From JBEHYA01 sp048498415 (lineage in GTDB: Bacteria > Pseudomonadota > Alphaproteobacteria > UBA9219 > RGZA01): a DNA stretch of 20,392 bases. The translations under genes were made by a program, and so were the position numbers. Every line of letters begins with the position of its first letter. The first letter of the stretch is position 1. Below the pieces are notes generated by a model. It saw nothing but the letters and a program-made list of their open reading frames with translations. It searched no databases and was not told where the DNA came from. Shown here piece after piece: positions 11,155-19,900 of the stretch. Where the stretch lies: the NCBI GenBank assembly GCA_048498415.1, contig JBEHYA010000031.1, forward strand, positions 1-20,392. The letters run 5' to 3'.

Positions 11155-13395
11155 TTATGATTCCATGTAAGTAGTGAGCGTCGCGGCGTGCTTTTCAGAA
11201 AGCCGCGCCAAGCTAGTTAGGGCATTTGTGCCCAGTTTCAATTCCGCGCCGTTCAGGCGGCCGAGGCGCGTAAAGCTAAGACCGGCGGCTTTGGCGGCGG
11301 CTTCCAGCTTGGAAAGCTGCGCTTCGGAATGCGCGGCCAGCACGTAACGGCCCTGATCTTCGCCGAACCAGAAAGCGGGGGCATCGCCCAGCTTGGCATC
11401 GAGTTCCACGCCCGACTTTGCCGCGAAGCAGAGTTCGGCGATGGCGGAGAGCAAGCCGCCATCCGACACATCATGCGCGCAATCCAGATCGCCGGCGTGA
11501 ATGGCATTGCGCACAAAGTCGCCGTGCTTCTTTTCTAGCGATAAATCAACGGCAGGCGCTGAGCCCGCTTCCACGCCATGCACTTCGCGCAGATAGAGCG
11601 ACTGGCCAATGTGGCCTTTGGTCTCGCCGATCACGGCCAGCAAATCACCGGCCTTCGCGTTGTGCAGCTTGGCGATTTTTTTCACATCTTCCACAATACC
11701 CACGCCGCCAATGACCGGGGCGGGGAGAATGGCTTCGCCTTTGGTTTCGTTGTACAGGCTCACATTGCCGGAGACGACCGGGTAGTTGAGTGCCACACAC
11801 GCCGCGCCAATGCCTTCCACGGCGCCGGCAAACTGGCCCATGATGCGCGGCTTTTCCGGATTGCCGAAATTCATATTATCGGTGATCGCCAAGGGCTTGG
11901 CGCCGACGGCTGATAAATTACGCCAGGTTTCCGCCACGGCCTGCTTGCCGCCTTCAACGGGGTCGGCATTCACATAACGCGGCGTGCAATCCACGCACAT
12001 GGCCAAACCGCGGCTGGTACCATGCAAACGCACTACAGCAGCATCGCCGCCGCTATAAACGGTATCCGCGCCCACGGTGCTATCATACTGCTCGATCACC
12101 CAGCGCTTGGAGCACATATCGGCGCTGCCCATGATAATTTCCAGCGCGGCGCCAAGGTTCATGTTCTGCGGCAGCGGGTACTGGCTGGCGGGAATTTCAG
12201 CGGCCTTGGGCGTGGCTTCAACCGGGCGGTTATATTGCGGGGCTTTTTCCACTAGCGGGTCAAGCAAAATATCGGCTTCCACCGCGCCCTTGTGGCGCAC
12301 AATCAAACGGCCGGTATCGGTGAGCTTGCCGATCACCACGCAATCCAGGTCCCACTTCTGGAAAATCTTCTTCGCGATCTCTTCCTTGCCGGGTTTGAGG
12401 ATCAGCAGCATGCGTTCCTGGCTTTCGCTGATCATCATCTCGTAGGCATTCATGCCAGCTTCGCGTTGCGGCACGTCATCCAGCGCCAGCTCAATGCCCA
12501 TGCCGCCTTTGTTGGCCATTTCAACGGAAGAAGAAGTGAGGCCCGCCGCGCCCATATCCTGAATAGCCACAATCGCATCGGTTGCCATCAATTCAAGGCA
12601 GGCTTCCAGTAGCAGTTTTTCGGTGAACGGATCGCCCACCTGCACCGTGGGGCGCTGGCTTTCGGCGTTCTCGTTAAACTCGGCGCTGCTCATGGAGGCG
12701 CCCTTGATGCCATCGCGGCCCGTTTTAGAGCCCACATAGCACACGGCGTTGCCCACGCCTGCGGCTTTGGCATAGAAAATTTTATCCTGCCGCGCCACGC
12801 CAACGGTCATGGCATTCACTAAACAATTGCCGTTATAGCTCGCATGGAAATTGATCTCGCCCGCCACAGTGGGAATACCCATGCAGTTGCCGTAGCCGCC
12901 AATACCGGCGACAACGCCCGCCACCAGCTGCTTGGTCTTCGCGTTCTTCATCTCGCCAAAGCGCAGCGCGTTTAGATTGGCCACGGGGCGCGCGCCCATG
13001 GTGAATACATCGCGCATAATACCGCCAACGCCCGTAGCCGCGCCCTGATAGGGTTCAATGAAGGAAGGGTGGTTATGGCTTTCAATCTTGAAGACAGCCG
13101 CCAGCTTTTCGCCCTGCGCGCCCAAACCAATATCGATCACGCCCGCGTTTTCACCCGGCCCGCAAATCACCACATCGCCTTTGGTTGGCAGCTTTTTTAG
13201 CCAGACTTTGGATGATTTATATGAGCAATGCTCCGACCACATCGCCGAGAAAATACCAAGCTCGCAAAGCGACGGCTCGCGGCCCAAGACTTCCTGCATC
13301 AGCTGAACTTCTTCGGGCTTCATACCGTGTTCAGCGGCGGTCTGGGCGATATCGAAGCTTTGATTTTGCGATTTGGTTTTCAAATTCGTCTGCAT
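11155..13395 (-). CDS. purL: Phosphoribosylformylglycinamidine synthase, large subunit PurL
   Basis: PurL makes FGAM from FGAR, ATP and ammonia in purine synthesis. This 746-residue protein is the small, alphaproteobacterial/Gram-positive kind that needs separate PurS and PurQ, both present here. Landmarks are SAMWSEHCSYKSSK near the start, IESHNHPSFIEPYQGAATGVGGIMRD, the second-half DNMNFGNPEKP and SGNVSLYNET, and the HDVSDGGL block. ATG 13395 is used, with GGA upstream; a TTG at 13407 is the only longer start. Cassettes lie 6 bases after its stop and 23 bases before its start. PurQ and BolA are its operon neighbours. Confidence 0.97.
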   Translation of the reverse strand: MQTNLKTKSQNQSFDIAQTAAEHGMKPEEVQLMQEVLGREPSLCELGIFSAMWSEHCSYKSSKVWLKKLPTKGDVVICGPGENAGVIDIGLGAQGEKLAAVFKIESHNHPSFIEPYQGAATGVGGIMRDVFTMGARPVANLNALRFGEMKNAKTKQLVAGVVAGIGGYGNCMGIPTVAGEINFHASYNGNCLVNAMTVGVARQDKIFYAKAAGVGNAVCYVGSKTGRDGIKGASMSSAEFNENAESQRPTVQVGDPFTEKLLLEACLELMATDAIVAIQDMGAAGLTSSSVEMANKGGMGIELALDDVPQREAGMNAYEMMISESQERMLLILKPGKEEIAKKIFQKWDLDCVVIGKLTDTGRLIVRHKGAVEADILLDPLVEKAPQYNRPVEATPKAAEIPASQYPLPQNMNLGAALEIIMGSADMCSKRWVIEQYDSTVGADTVYSGGDAAVVRLHGTSRGLAMCVDCTPRYVNADPVEGGKQAVAETWRNLSAVGAKPLAITDNMNFGNPEKPRIMGQFAGAVEGIGAACVALNYPVVSGNVSLYNETKGEAILPAPVIGGVGIVEDVKKIAKLHNAKAGDLLAVIGETKGHIGQSLYLREVHGVEAGSAPAVDLSLEKKHGDFVRNAIHAGDLDCAHDVSDGGLLSAIAELCFAAKSGVELDAKLGDAPAFWFGEDQGRYVLAAHSEAQLSKLEAAAKAAGLSFTRLGRLNGAELKLGTNALTSLARLSEKHAATLTTYMES

Positions 13396-13418
13396 CACTA
13401 ATTCCAAATTTTTGTCAC

Positions 13419-13446
13419 GTCATGCCCGCGAAGGCGGGCATCCACG
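13419..13446 (+). repeat. Left terminal inverted repeat (REP-like)
   Basis: Outer border GTCAT, stem ATGCCCGC, loop GAAG, stem GCGGGCAT, inner border CCACG. Identical over 28 bases to 10423-10450; exact inverse at 13776-13803. Confidence 0.93.
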
Positions 13447-13472
13447 ACAAGCCACAAGACGTGGCGTTTACT

Positions 13473-13766
13473 TCAGCAATTTAGCGTTAAAGTTAGATCT
13501 TTCCAATCAGGATTTAGGCCCAAAATACGCTTTATCTTCCATGCCCGGTTCCATTTTTTCATGCGTTTTTCGGCTTCAATCGCACTTCTCGGGTCTGGAT
13601 ATGCTTCATAATAAACTAGGCAATTCAGATTATGTTTTTTGCTGAAGCCTTCAACTGCTTTGCTTTTGTGTTCAGACATCCGCCGTGCGACATCATTGGT
13701 CATGCCAACGTATAAGACGCCATTGGGTCGATTAGTTATTATGTAAACATAATAAGCGTCTGGCAT
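13473..13766 (-). CDS. GIY-YIG nuclease-like protein, 97 residues (copy 2)
   Basis: This is a homologue of the 10818-11111 protein (76 of 97 residues identical by hand count) with the same single-domain plan: YVYIIT, LYVGMT, the helix NDVARRMSEHKSKA with Arg and His, Glu66 in EAEKRMKKW, and the NPDWKDL tail. Both copies are intact, with no indel between them. ATG 13766 is nine bases from the hairpin repeat, and those nine bases (ATAGGCCAC) match copy 1 (AAAAGCCTC) at six positions. The protein probably binds or cuts the hairpin repeats that flank it, by analogy with RAYT proteins and REPs. That is inference. Confidence 0.9.
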   Translation of the reverse strand: MPDAYYVYIITNRPNGVLYVGMTNDVARRMSEHKSKAVEGFSKKHNLNCLVYYEAYPDPRSAIEAEKRMKKWNRAWKIKRILGLNPDWKDLTLTLNC

Positions 13767-13775
13767 GTGGCCTAT

Positions 13776-13803
13776 CGTGGATGCCCGCCTTCGCGGGCAT
13801 GAC
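13776..13803 (-). repeat. Right terminal inverted repeat (REP-like)
   Basis: The exact reverse complement of 13419-13446. Two bases beyond it is the purQ stop codon. Confidence 0.93.
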
Positions 13804-13805
13804 TG

Positions 13806-14468
13806 CTAAGAAAGGCTTTCAAACAGCGACTGGAACATGCCGCGGCCATCCGTGCCGCCAATCAGCGGATCGTTGGCGCGTTCTGGGTGGGGCATCAGGC
13901 CCATAATGGTGCGTTTTTCGTTGAAGATACCGGCAATATCGTTGATGGCGCCATTGGGCGTATCGTTATAGCGGAAAGCCACCTGGTTATTGTCTTCCAG
14001 CTTCTTCAGGCCGTCGGCTTCGACGAAATAATTGCCATCGCCATGCGCAATGGGAATGCGCAGCGTCTGGCCAACCTTGTACGAACGGGTGAAGTCGCTG
14101 TCGTTGTTGGCAACTTTTACTTCAACCGTTTTGCCCAAAAATTTCAGTTTTTTGTTGCGCAGTAGAATGCCGGGCAGCAATTGCGTTTCGCATAATATCT
14201 GGAAACCGTTGCAGATGCCCATGACGCGCACGCCCTTTTTGGCGGCGGCCACCACGTCTTTCATGATCGGCGAATGGGCGGCCATGGCGCCGGTGCGAAG
14301 GTAATCGCCATACGAAAAACCGCCGGGCAAAATAATAAGATCGGTCTGGGGCAGGGAGGCATCGGCATGCCAGACCATGTCCGGCTTTTTGCCGCTTACC
14401 TGTTCCAGCGCCACCATGGCGTCACGGTCACAATTAGAGCCTGGAAATACGATGACACATGCGCGCAT
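13806..14468 (-). CDS. purQ: FGAM synthase glutaminase subunit PurQ
   Basis: This is a class I glutamine amidotransferase of 220 residues that supplies ammonia to PurL. The catalytic Cys86 is in GICNGFQ; His194 and Glu196 are in MPHPER. The start RACVIVFPGSNCDRD and PGGFSYGDYLR (48-58) are PurQ signatures. ATG 14468 follows a GGGAGAAG ribosome site; the longer frame to 14519 covers the promoter and is rejected. A promoter at 14491-14519 may let purQ-purL be expressed apart from purC-purS. The stop is two bases from the GIY-YIG cassette. Confidence 0.97.
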   Translation of the reverse strand: MRACVIVFPGSNCDRDAMVALEQVSGKKPDMVWHADASLPQTDLIILPGGFSYGDYLRTGAMAAHSPIMKDVVAAAKKGVRVMGICNGFQILCETQLLPGILLRNKKLKFLGKTVEVKVANNDSDFTRSYKVGQTLRIPIAHGDGNYFVEADGLKKLEDNNQVAFRYNDTPNGAINDIAGIFNEKRTIMGLMPHPERANDPLIGGTDGRGMFQSLFESLS

Positions 14469-14490
14469 GAAGCTTCTCCCGATGGCCAAT

Positions 14491-14519
14491 GTTATCGTGC
14501 ATTTTGGCCTGTTTTTCAA
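14491..14519 (-). promoter_or_regulatory. Possible internal promoter for purQ
   Basis: On the minus strand, TTGAAA (14519-14514), a 17-base spacer and GATAAC (14496-14491) precede the purQ ribosome site. The predicted leader is about 15 bases. Confidence 0.5.
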
Positions 14520-14534
14520 CCCGTTATCCGGGAA

Positions 14535-15122
14535 TTATTGAATGGCCACTATATCCATCAGCAGCACGGCTTCGTCGTTAAAAGGGCTGTTTTCCTTGGT
14601 CATGGAAAGCCCGTAATCGCTGCGTTTAAAACTGGTGTGGAGGCTGAGGCCCACGGTCATGGCGCCGTCGCTCTGCATATCGGTGCTCTGGTTGATGCGG
14701 CCGAATTTGTTAAGAGTAGCATCCATTTCGCAGGGCCGGCGCATGCCGTTGATGATCAGATCGCCCTTGAGCTTCACATTCTGGTTATCGAACCGGGCCG
14801 GCTCGTTTTGGACGAAGGCGACTTCATTTTCCTTATCGCCCAGAAACGGCTTGGTGCCAAACAGGTCGGCCCGCAGCAGGTTGGAAGACGAGGTAAAGCT
14901 GCTGACCAGATAAGCCACCTTCAGATTATCCATGATCTTGGTCTGGTCGTCGTAGGAAATGCGCGCGACGCCATGCGTGAACATGCCGTAAACCCGCGCA
15001 AAACCGCCTGCTTCCAGAATTAAAAGTGAAGAGGCATCGCCATCGGCGGCACTGTAAACATGTGTTTCAGCAATTGCTGGAAGCGGCGCGAATAATAAAG
15101 CGAGCAGCGCAAGAAAGCGCAT
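14535..15122 (-). CDS. YceI-like periplasmic protein
   Basis: This 195-residue protein starts with a signal peptide (MRFLALLALLFAPLPAIA, cleavage before ETHVY). The mature part has the order of a YceI lipocalin-like barrel: FARVYGMFTHGVARISYDD early, a KGDLIINGMRRPCEMDATL segment near the middle and a late SFKRSDYGLS, the family's R-x-D-(F/Y)-G motif. YceI proteins bind isoprenoid or other lipid-like ligands in the periplasm; the ligand here is unknown. ATG 15122 is preferred over 15137, which would add MGIKA before the signal peptide. Its ATG is five bases after the stop of the lipoprotein gene, so the two are cotranscribed. Confidence 0.72.
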   Translation of the reverse strand: MRFLALLALLFAPLPAIAETHVYSAADGDASSLLILEAGGFARVYGMFTHGVARISYDDQTKIMDNLKVAYLVSSFTSSSNLLRADLFGTKPFLGDKENEVAFVQNEPARFDNQNVKLKGDLIINGMRRPCEMDATLNKFGRINQSTDMQSDGAMTVGLSLHTSFKRSDYGLSMTKENSPFNDEAVLLMDIVAIQ

Positions 15123-15127
15123 CGCTT

Positions 15128-15508
15128 TTATTCCCACGCGCCCGGCGTGAACACCCAGCCATAGGCGCGCTGCACCCAGAAGTCATCGCGCCACACGGCG
15201 GTGAAGGCGGGCTTTTGCATCCAGTAACCTGCGTTCCAGATGAAACCCTTGCCGTCCACATAGCTCCAATAGCCTTTGCGCCACAGATATTCATCGGGCG
15301 GCGTGGGGCGGGGCGTCTGGAATTCGGCGCGGGGGGGCGGCGGCGCATCCGGCGCCATCTGTTCATAGGGGAATTTGCTGAAGTCACGCGTTTTGGGCTG
15401 ATCCGCGTTTGAGGTGTCGGGTGAATACAAACCATCCAGCCAGCTGCAGGCGGAAAGCGGGCCAAGCAGCAGCACGAGGGAGAGGGCAAGGGCCGGAATT
15501 TTTGTCAT
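15128..15508 (-). CDS. Lipoprotein with WxxGxW repeats
   Basis: This 126-residue protein has a type II signal peptide with lipobox LSAC (Cys21), then a Pro-rich spacer (APPPPRAEFQTPRPTPP), and then tandem tryptophan/glycine motifs: YLWRKGYWSY, FIWNAGYWMQ and YGWVFTPGAWE. These match the YxWxxGxW repeat family found in envelope proteins of proteobacteria, whose function is unclear. Ser at position +2 predicts sorting to the outer membrane. It lies 24 bases after purS and five before the YceI-like gene, in an operon otherwise devoted to purine synthesis. Confidence 0.82.
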   Translation of the reverse strand: MTKIPALALSLVLLLGPLSACSWLDGLYSPDTSNADQPKTRDFSKFPYEQMAPDAPPPPRAEFQTPRPTPPDEYLWRKGYWSYVDGKGFIWNAGYWMQKPAFTAVWRDDFWVQRAYGWVFTPGAWE

Positions 15509-15532
15509 GACAGAATCCGAGGAGGGCAGGGC

Positions 15533-15775
15533 TTAATCCTGCAAGGTTATCCGGTAATTTTCAATCACCTGATTGGCAAGCAGCTTTTGCGCCATCTGGT
15601 TCAGGCCTTCCAGCGCTTTATCCTTATTGGATTCCTTGAGTTCGATCTCGATCAGCTTGCCCTGGCGCACATCCTGCACCTGGTCGTAGCCCAGATGGTG
15701 CAGGGCCTGGTAAATGGCCTTGCCCTGCGGATCCAGAACGCCGGTTTTTAACGTGACATCAACGCGCGCTTTCAT
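15533..15775 (-). CDS. purS: FGAM synthase subunit PurS
   Basis: This 80-residue PurS is recognised by the start KARVDVTLKTGVLDPQGKAI, the HHLGYDQVQDVRQGKLIEIEL core and the VIENYRI end. PurS bridges PurL and PurQ so ammonia can pass between them. AAGGAAG gives a good ribosome site for ATG 15775. It is ten bases after purC. Normally purQ follows directly; here a lipoprotein and a YceI-like gene are inserted between them. Confidence 0.96.
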   Translation of the reverse strand: MKARVDVTLKTGVLDPQGKAIYQALHHLGYDQVQDVRQGKLIEIELKESNKDKALEGLNQMAQKLLANQVIENYRITLQD

Positions 15776-15785
15776 AAGTCTTCCT

Positions 15786-16553
15786 TTACTTCACAATATG
15801 GGTGCCAACCCCGTTATCAATCGGCCCGGCGTCGGCCAGCACGCCTAAACGGCGCGCGACTTCCTGGTAGGCTTCGGCCACGCGGCCAAGATCTTCGCGG
15901 AAGCGGTCTTTGTCCAGCTTCTCGTTCGTCTTCACATCCCACAGGCGGCAATTGTCGGGGCTGATTTCATCGGCCAGCACAATCCGCATTTCATCGCCTT
16001 CAATCAGCCGGCCGAATTCGACGCGGAAATCAACGAGACGCAGACCAATGCCGAAGAACAGGCCCGAGAGATAATCATTGATGCGAATAGCAATCGTCAT
16101 GATCTCTTCAAGTTCCTGCGGGCTGGCCCAGCCAAAGGCCGTAATGTGCTCGTCCGAGACCATCGGGTGGCTCAGTTCATCCGACTTATAATAGAATTCG
16201 ATGACCGAGCGCGGCAGCTGCGTGCCTTCAGGAATGCCGAAACGCTTGGCAAGCGAGGCCGCCGCGGTGTTACGGACCACCACTTCAATGGGAATAATCT
16301 CAACCTGGCGAATGAGTTGTTCGCGCATATTAAGGCGCTTGATGAAGTGCGTAGGCACGCCGATTTCGCCCAGCTTCACCATCAGATACTCGGAAATGCG
16401 ATTGTTTATAACGCCTTTACCTTCAATCACGCCCTGCTTTTTATTGTTATAGGCGCTGGCATCGTCTTTGAAATACTGCACAATTGTGCCGGGCTCCGGC
16501 CCTTCAAAAAGAACCTTGGCCTTGCCTTCGAATAAACGGCGGCGCTGTTTCAT
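15786..16553 (-). CDS. purC: SAICAR synthase PurC
   Basis: PurC joins CAIR and aspartate in purine synthesis. From ATG 16553 it has 255 residues, the normal length, starting KQRRRLFEGKAKVLFEGPEPGT, with the ATP-site EGKAK, QYFKDDASAYN, GKGVINNRISEY, and the signature block LVDFRVEFGR...ADEISPDNCRLWD. ATG 16559 lies two codons upstream; AAAGG at eight bases spacing favours 16553. The frame runs open to 16745, but that extension has no similarity to PurC. It is the first gene of the minus-strand operon and diverges from the S8 autotransporter gene. Confidence 0.96.
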   Translation of the reverse strand: MKQRRRLFEGKAKVLFEGPEPGTIVQYFKDDASAYNNKKQGVIEGKGVINNRISEYLMVKLGEIGVPTHFIKRLNMREQLIRQVEIIPIEVVVRNTAAASLAKRFGIPEGTQLPRSVIEFYYKSDELSHPMVSDEHITAFGWASPQELEEIMTIAIRINDYLSGLFFGIGLRLVDFRVEFGRLIEGDEMRIVLADEISPDNCRLWDVKTNEKLDKDRFREDLGRVAEAYQEVARRLGVLADAGPIDNGVGTHIVK

Positions 16554-16955
16554 ACCCATGACCTTTCGCAACATCTGAAGAGTCCTGCAAGCCTCATGCG
16601 GGGTGGCGAGGGCGAATCGTTTATGCCCAGCATGCCAACTGTTAAATTCAACCGCGCACAACATGGCAAAACCTGCCGGGTGTTTCAACTGTGCGTAAGA
16701 AGCAGGCACACGAATGTTAAAATGATTGCGATCCCCAGCATTCACGCATGGTTGGTTTTGATGCGCGCGGAGTTAACCAGAAATCCTTACACGCCCTTTA
16801 TGCGGAATAAGGCGGGATTAATGATTAATACGTCACAGGTAGCGACCAAAAAACCATGCGACGCGGGCCGAAACTATTTTTTGTAGTTGTAACTACGGCG
16901 GAATTTTGAAAAAAGTATGAAGCCAAGATTGCCTCATTTTTTATAGGGTTGCCCC
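16554..16955. other. 402-base intergenic region between purC and the S8 gene
   Basis: No supported gene lies here; a 96-codon frame on the plus strand lacks a ribosome site and any recognisable sequence. The region is AT-richer towards the S8 gene and must hold both divergent promoters, but no near-consensus pair stands out. It contains a 6-2-6 palindrome at 16883-16896. Confidence 0.6.
16883..16896. promoter_or_regulatory. Operator-like palindrome GTAGTT-GT-AACTAC
   Basis: A perfect inverted repeat with 6-base arms and a 2-base centre lies 60 bases before the S8 gene start. Size and position suit a dimeric repressor or activator, but no factor can be named. Confidence 0.35.
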
Positions 16956-19900
16956 ATGACTATGCGTCGCATTTTATCTCTCTCGACCGCTATTGCCCTC
17001 GTTTTGACCGCTTCTTATGCACAGGCCCAGGATGCGCGCGTTTATGGAACGCAGCGCGTTTACGGGGATGGCAACTATGCCTCGGGCAACTACTCCACCA
17101 CCTATTCGCCCGGCAGCACGTACAATGCACAGCAGCCCATCGGCAACACCGGCACCGCGACCAGCTACAACAATTACGCATCGAACACCTACACCGCTCC
17201 CGGTTCCACCACCTACAGTACGCAGGCCCCGCAAGGTTACGCACCGCAGGGTTACGGCACGCAGGCGCCGCAGGGTTATGGCAGCTATGGCACCCAGGCT
17301 TCCGCCGGTAACACGGCTGGCAACACCGCGGGCACTTCTTATGGCACGTATGGCACCCAGGCTCCGCAGGGCGCGGTAGGCAACACCGCCGGCACGTCGT
17401 ATGGCACATATGGTACGCAGGCCCCGCAGGGCGGCACCTACGGTGCGGGCGCTTCGGGCACGACTTCTTCTTATGGCACGTATGGTACGCAAGCGCCGCA
17501 GGCGATGGGTAATGCCCCCGCCGCGACTGGTACCTATGGTGCTGGCGCCAACAGCTATGGCACGCAGGCCCCGCAGATGATGGGCAATGCCCCGGCGGCG
17601 ACGGGCGCGTATGGCACGCAGGCTTCGGTCGGCGGTGCGGGTACGGCGGCGGCGCCCGGCTATTACAGCACGCAGGCCCCCCAGATGATGTATAGCGGCG
17701 CTTCGACCGCCGCAGGCGAAATGGCGACCACCACGGCTTCCGTGGGCGGCGCTGGCGCAGCGGCGAGCACCAGCAGCACCATGGCTTCTGTGGGCGGCGT
17801 GGGCGCACGTGTGGCGACCTCGCACGCGGCGCAGTTCATTGGCAGCGATCTGGTATGGACGGGTCTTGGCGTTCTGGGTGCGGGCGGCGCGGCCGCGGCG
17901 CTCATTGGCGGCAATGTCCTTGGCGGCACCACGCAGCCTTCCAGCGATTGCCATCCGACCTTCGACTGCCCGGAATATTACGCGCAGTATTCGCTTGATA
18001 AGATGCACGCCAAGATTGCGTATCAGCGCGGTTATACCGGCCGTGGCACCACGATTGCCCTGCTCGATACCGGTCTTGATGTGAACGGCCTGGAATTCCA
18101 GGGCCGCGTTACATCGGGCAACGGTTACGACTATGTGACCAACAAGGCGGGCCAGCCGGCTTCCACCGCGCTCAGCGCACACGGCACGGAAGTTGCCGGC
18201 GTGATCGCGGCGAACCGCAACGATATCGGCATGCACGGCGTGTCGTTTGACTCTGAACTCCTTCCCATCCGCGTGTTCGACCAGAACAACCAGTCGGTGG
18301 GTTCGTTCAAGAACGCGATTGATTATGCCACCGCGCAGCATGCCTATGTGCTGAACGGCAGCTACGGCCCGGACGAAGCGTATCACTTGCTCGCCCAGAG
18401 CCGTCAGCAGCAGATCATCACGGCATACGATATTGAAGAAGCCGGCGCCTATATGCGCTTTGCGGCGGCGGGCGGCGTGATTGTCGTGCCGACCGGTAAC
18501 TCGTACCAGATCGCGCCGGATATCGCCGTGAACCCCACGGGCCCGGGCTTCCTGCCGTTCATCAAGCCGTCGAATGCCAACATCACCGATGCGCATTCGG
18601 GCGCCTACCGCGATGAATCGGGTAACGTGCTGTCCTCGACCGACTTCTCCTCGCTTGCCAACAGCATGATCGCTGTCACGGGCGTCGATCAGAACGCGGT
18701 CATCTCCGTCTTTGCCAACCGCTGCGGCGTGGCCAAGGCCTGGTGTATGGCGGCCTATGACGAAAACATTTTCACCACGGGTTTGAATAACACCTATGTA
18801 ACCGTGAGCGGCACCTCGTTTGCCGCGCCGCAGGTTGCGGGTGCCGTGGCGATCCTGCATCAAGCCTTCCCGAACCTGACGGCCCAGCAGATCCGCGAAC
18901 GTCTTTTCCTGACGGCCATGGATCTTGGCACGCCGGGCAACGACGAAGTGTACGGCTGGGGCTTGCTGGATCTTGAAAAAGCAACCCGTCCGCTGGGTGC
19001 CAGCACGCTTTCTGTGACCGGCTATACCAATGTGGGCCCGCGTTACGATCTCTCGAACTCGACCATGAGCTTCGGTAAAGCCTTTGGTCTTGGCGCCGCC
19101 GATACGCTGCGCCAGCACGACGTCATGTTCCTTGACTCGCAGGATGCCGCCTTCCAGATGGAAATGGGCCAGTTGACCCATCTCTATGCCCAGAAGATGG
19201 ACGTGCTGCGCACGATGACGGAATTCGCCAACCCCGAAGACCGCACCGAAATGAACTTCGGCGACAGCGTCAAGGTTGGTTACATCCTCGAAGCCCCGAA
19301 CCAGGACAGCAAGTTGATTGGTGATGGCCCGACCGATACGTCGAGCTCGCTCAACCAGCTGCGTTCGTTCAGCATGACCGACAAGCTCTCGGAAAACACC
19401 GAAGCGTCGCTGCATTATAAGGATGCTGCGTCCCTTAACCTTGGCTTCAGCGAAAGCGATCGCACCATGATCGAAAACGCCATTGCCAAGCAGGGCCTGA
19501 GCAACCCGTATGCGGCGTTCGCCAGCAACGGCTATGCCTCGACCTTCAAGACCGAAGCGATGGGCGGCACGGTTCGCGTCGCCGGCTTCTTCGGCCATGA
19601 CGATGTCGATATGGAAGCCCGCAACTTTGGTACGCAGGCCGAAGTCGGCTACAAGCTGGCCAAAGACAGCGATGCGTATTTCTCGCTCGGCAGCCTGTTC
19701 GAAGGCAACCGCGTCCTTGGCAGCAAGGGTTCGGGCGCGTTCGGCTTCGGCGACAGCACCACCACCATGTACACCGGCGTTGGCACCAAGCTGGACCTTG
19801 GCGACAACATCAAGCTGCATGCGGCGGGCTACGCCGGCTGGACCGATCCCAGCCTGATGGACAACTCGCTGATCAACAGCGCCTCGACCATTATCTCGAG

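Larger units (their letters stand above)
13419..13803 (-). mobile_element. REP-bounded GIY-YIG cassette, 385 bp
   Basis: The element has perfect 28-bp terminal inverted repeats (13419-13446 and 13776-13803) with hairpin stem ATGCCCGC/GCGGGCAT, enclosing one GIY-YIG gene. The right end is two bases from the purQ stop and the left end is 23 bases before purL ATG, so it sits in the purQ-purL junction and leaves the purL ribosome site free. Just inside the left repeat is a small extra stem, GCCAC-AAGAC-GTGGC. Confidence 0.8.

Noticed and set aside
10423..13803. CRISPR array
   Set aside because: The 28-bp repeats are palindromic, occur as inverted pairs instead of direct repeats with regular spacers, and there are no cas genes.
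16650..16680. Sigma-54 promoter upstream of purC (TTGGCATGCTGGGCA on the minus strand)
   Set aside because: The GG and GC elements are too close (eight rather than ten bases apart).
16800..16832. CtrA box upstream of the S8 gene (TTAATGATTAA)
   Set aside because: The two TTAA halves are three bases apart rather than seven.
16596..16886. 96-codon frame upstream of the S8 gene
   Set aside because: No ribosome site, no coherent composition and no recognisable motif; it lies in a region expected to hold promoters.
16974..19820. A 948-codon open frame antisense to the S8 protease gene
   Set aside because: It mirrors the GC-rich codon pattern and repeats of the sense gene; it has no ribosome site, signal or recognisable domain, while the sense frame has all catalytic motifs.
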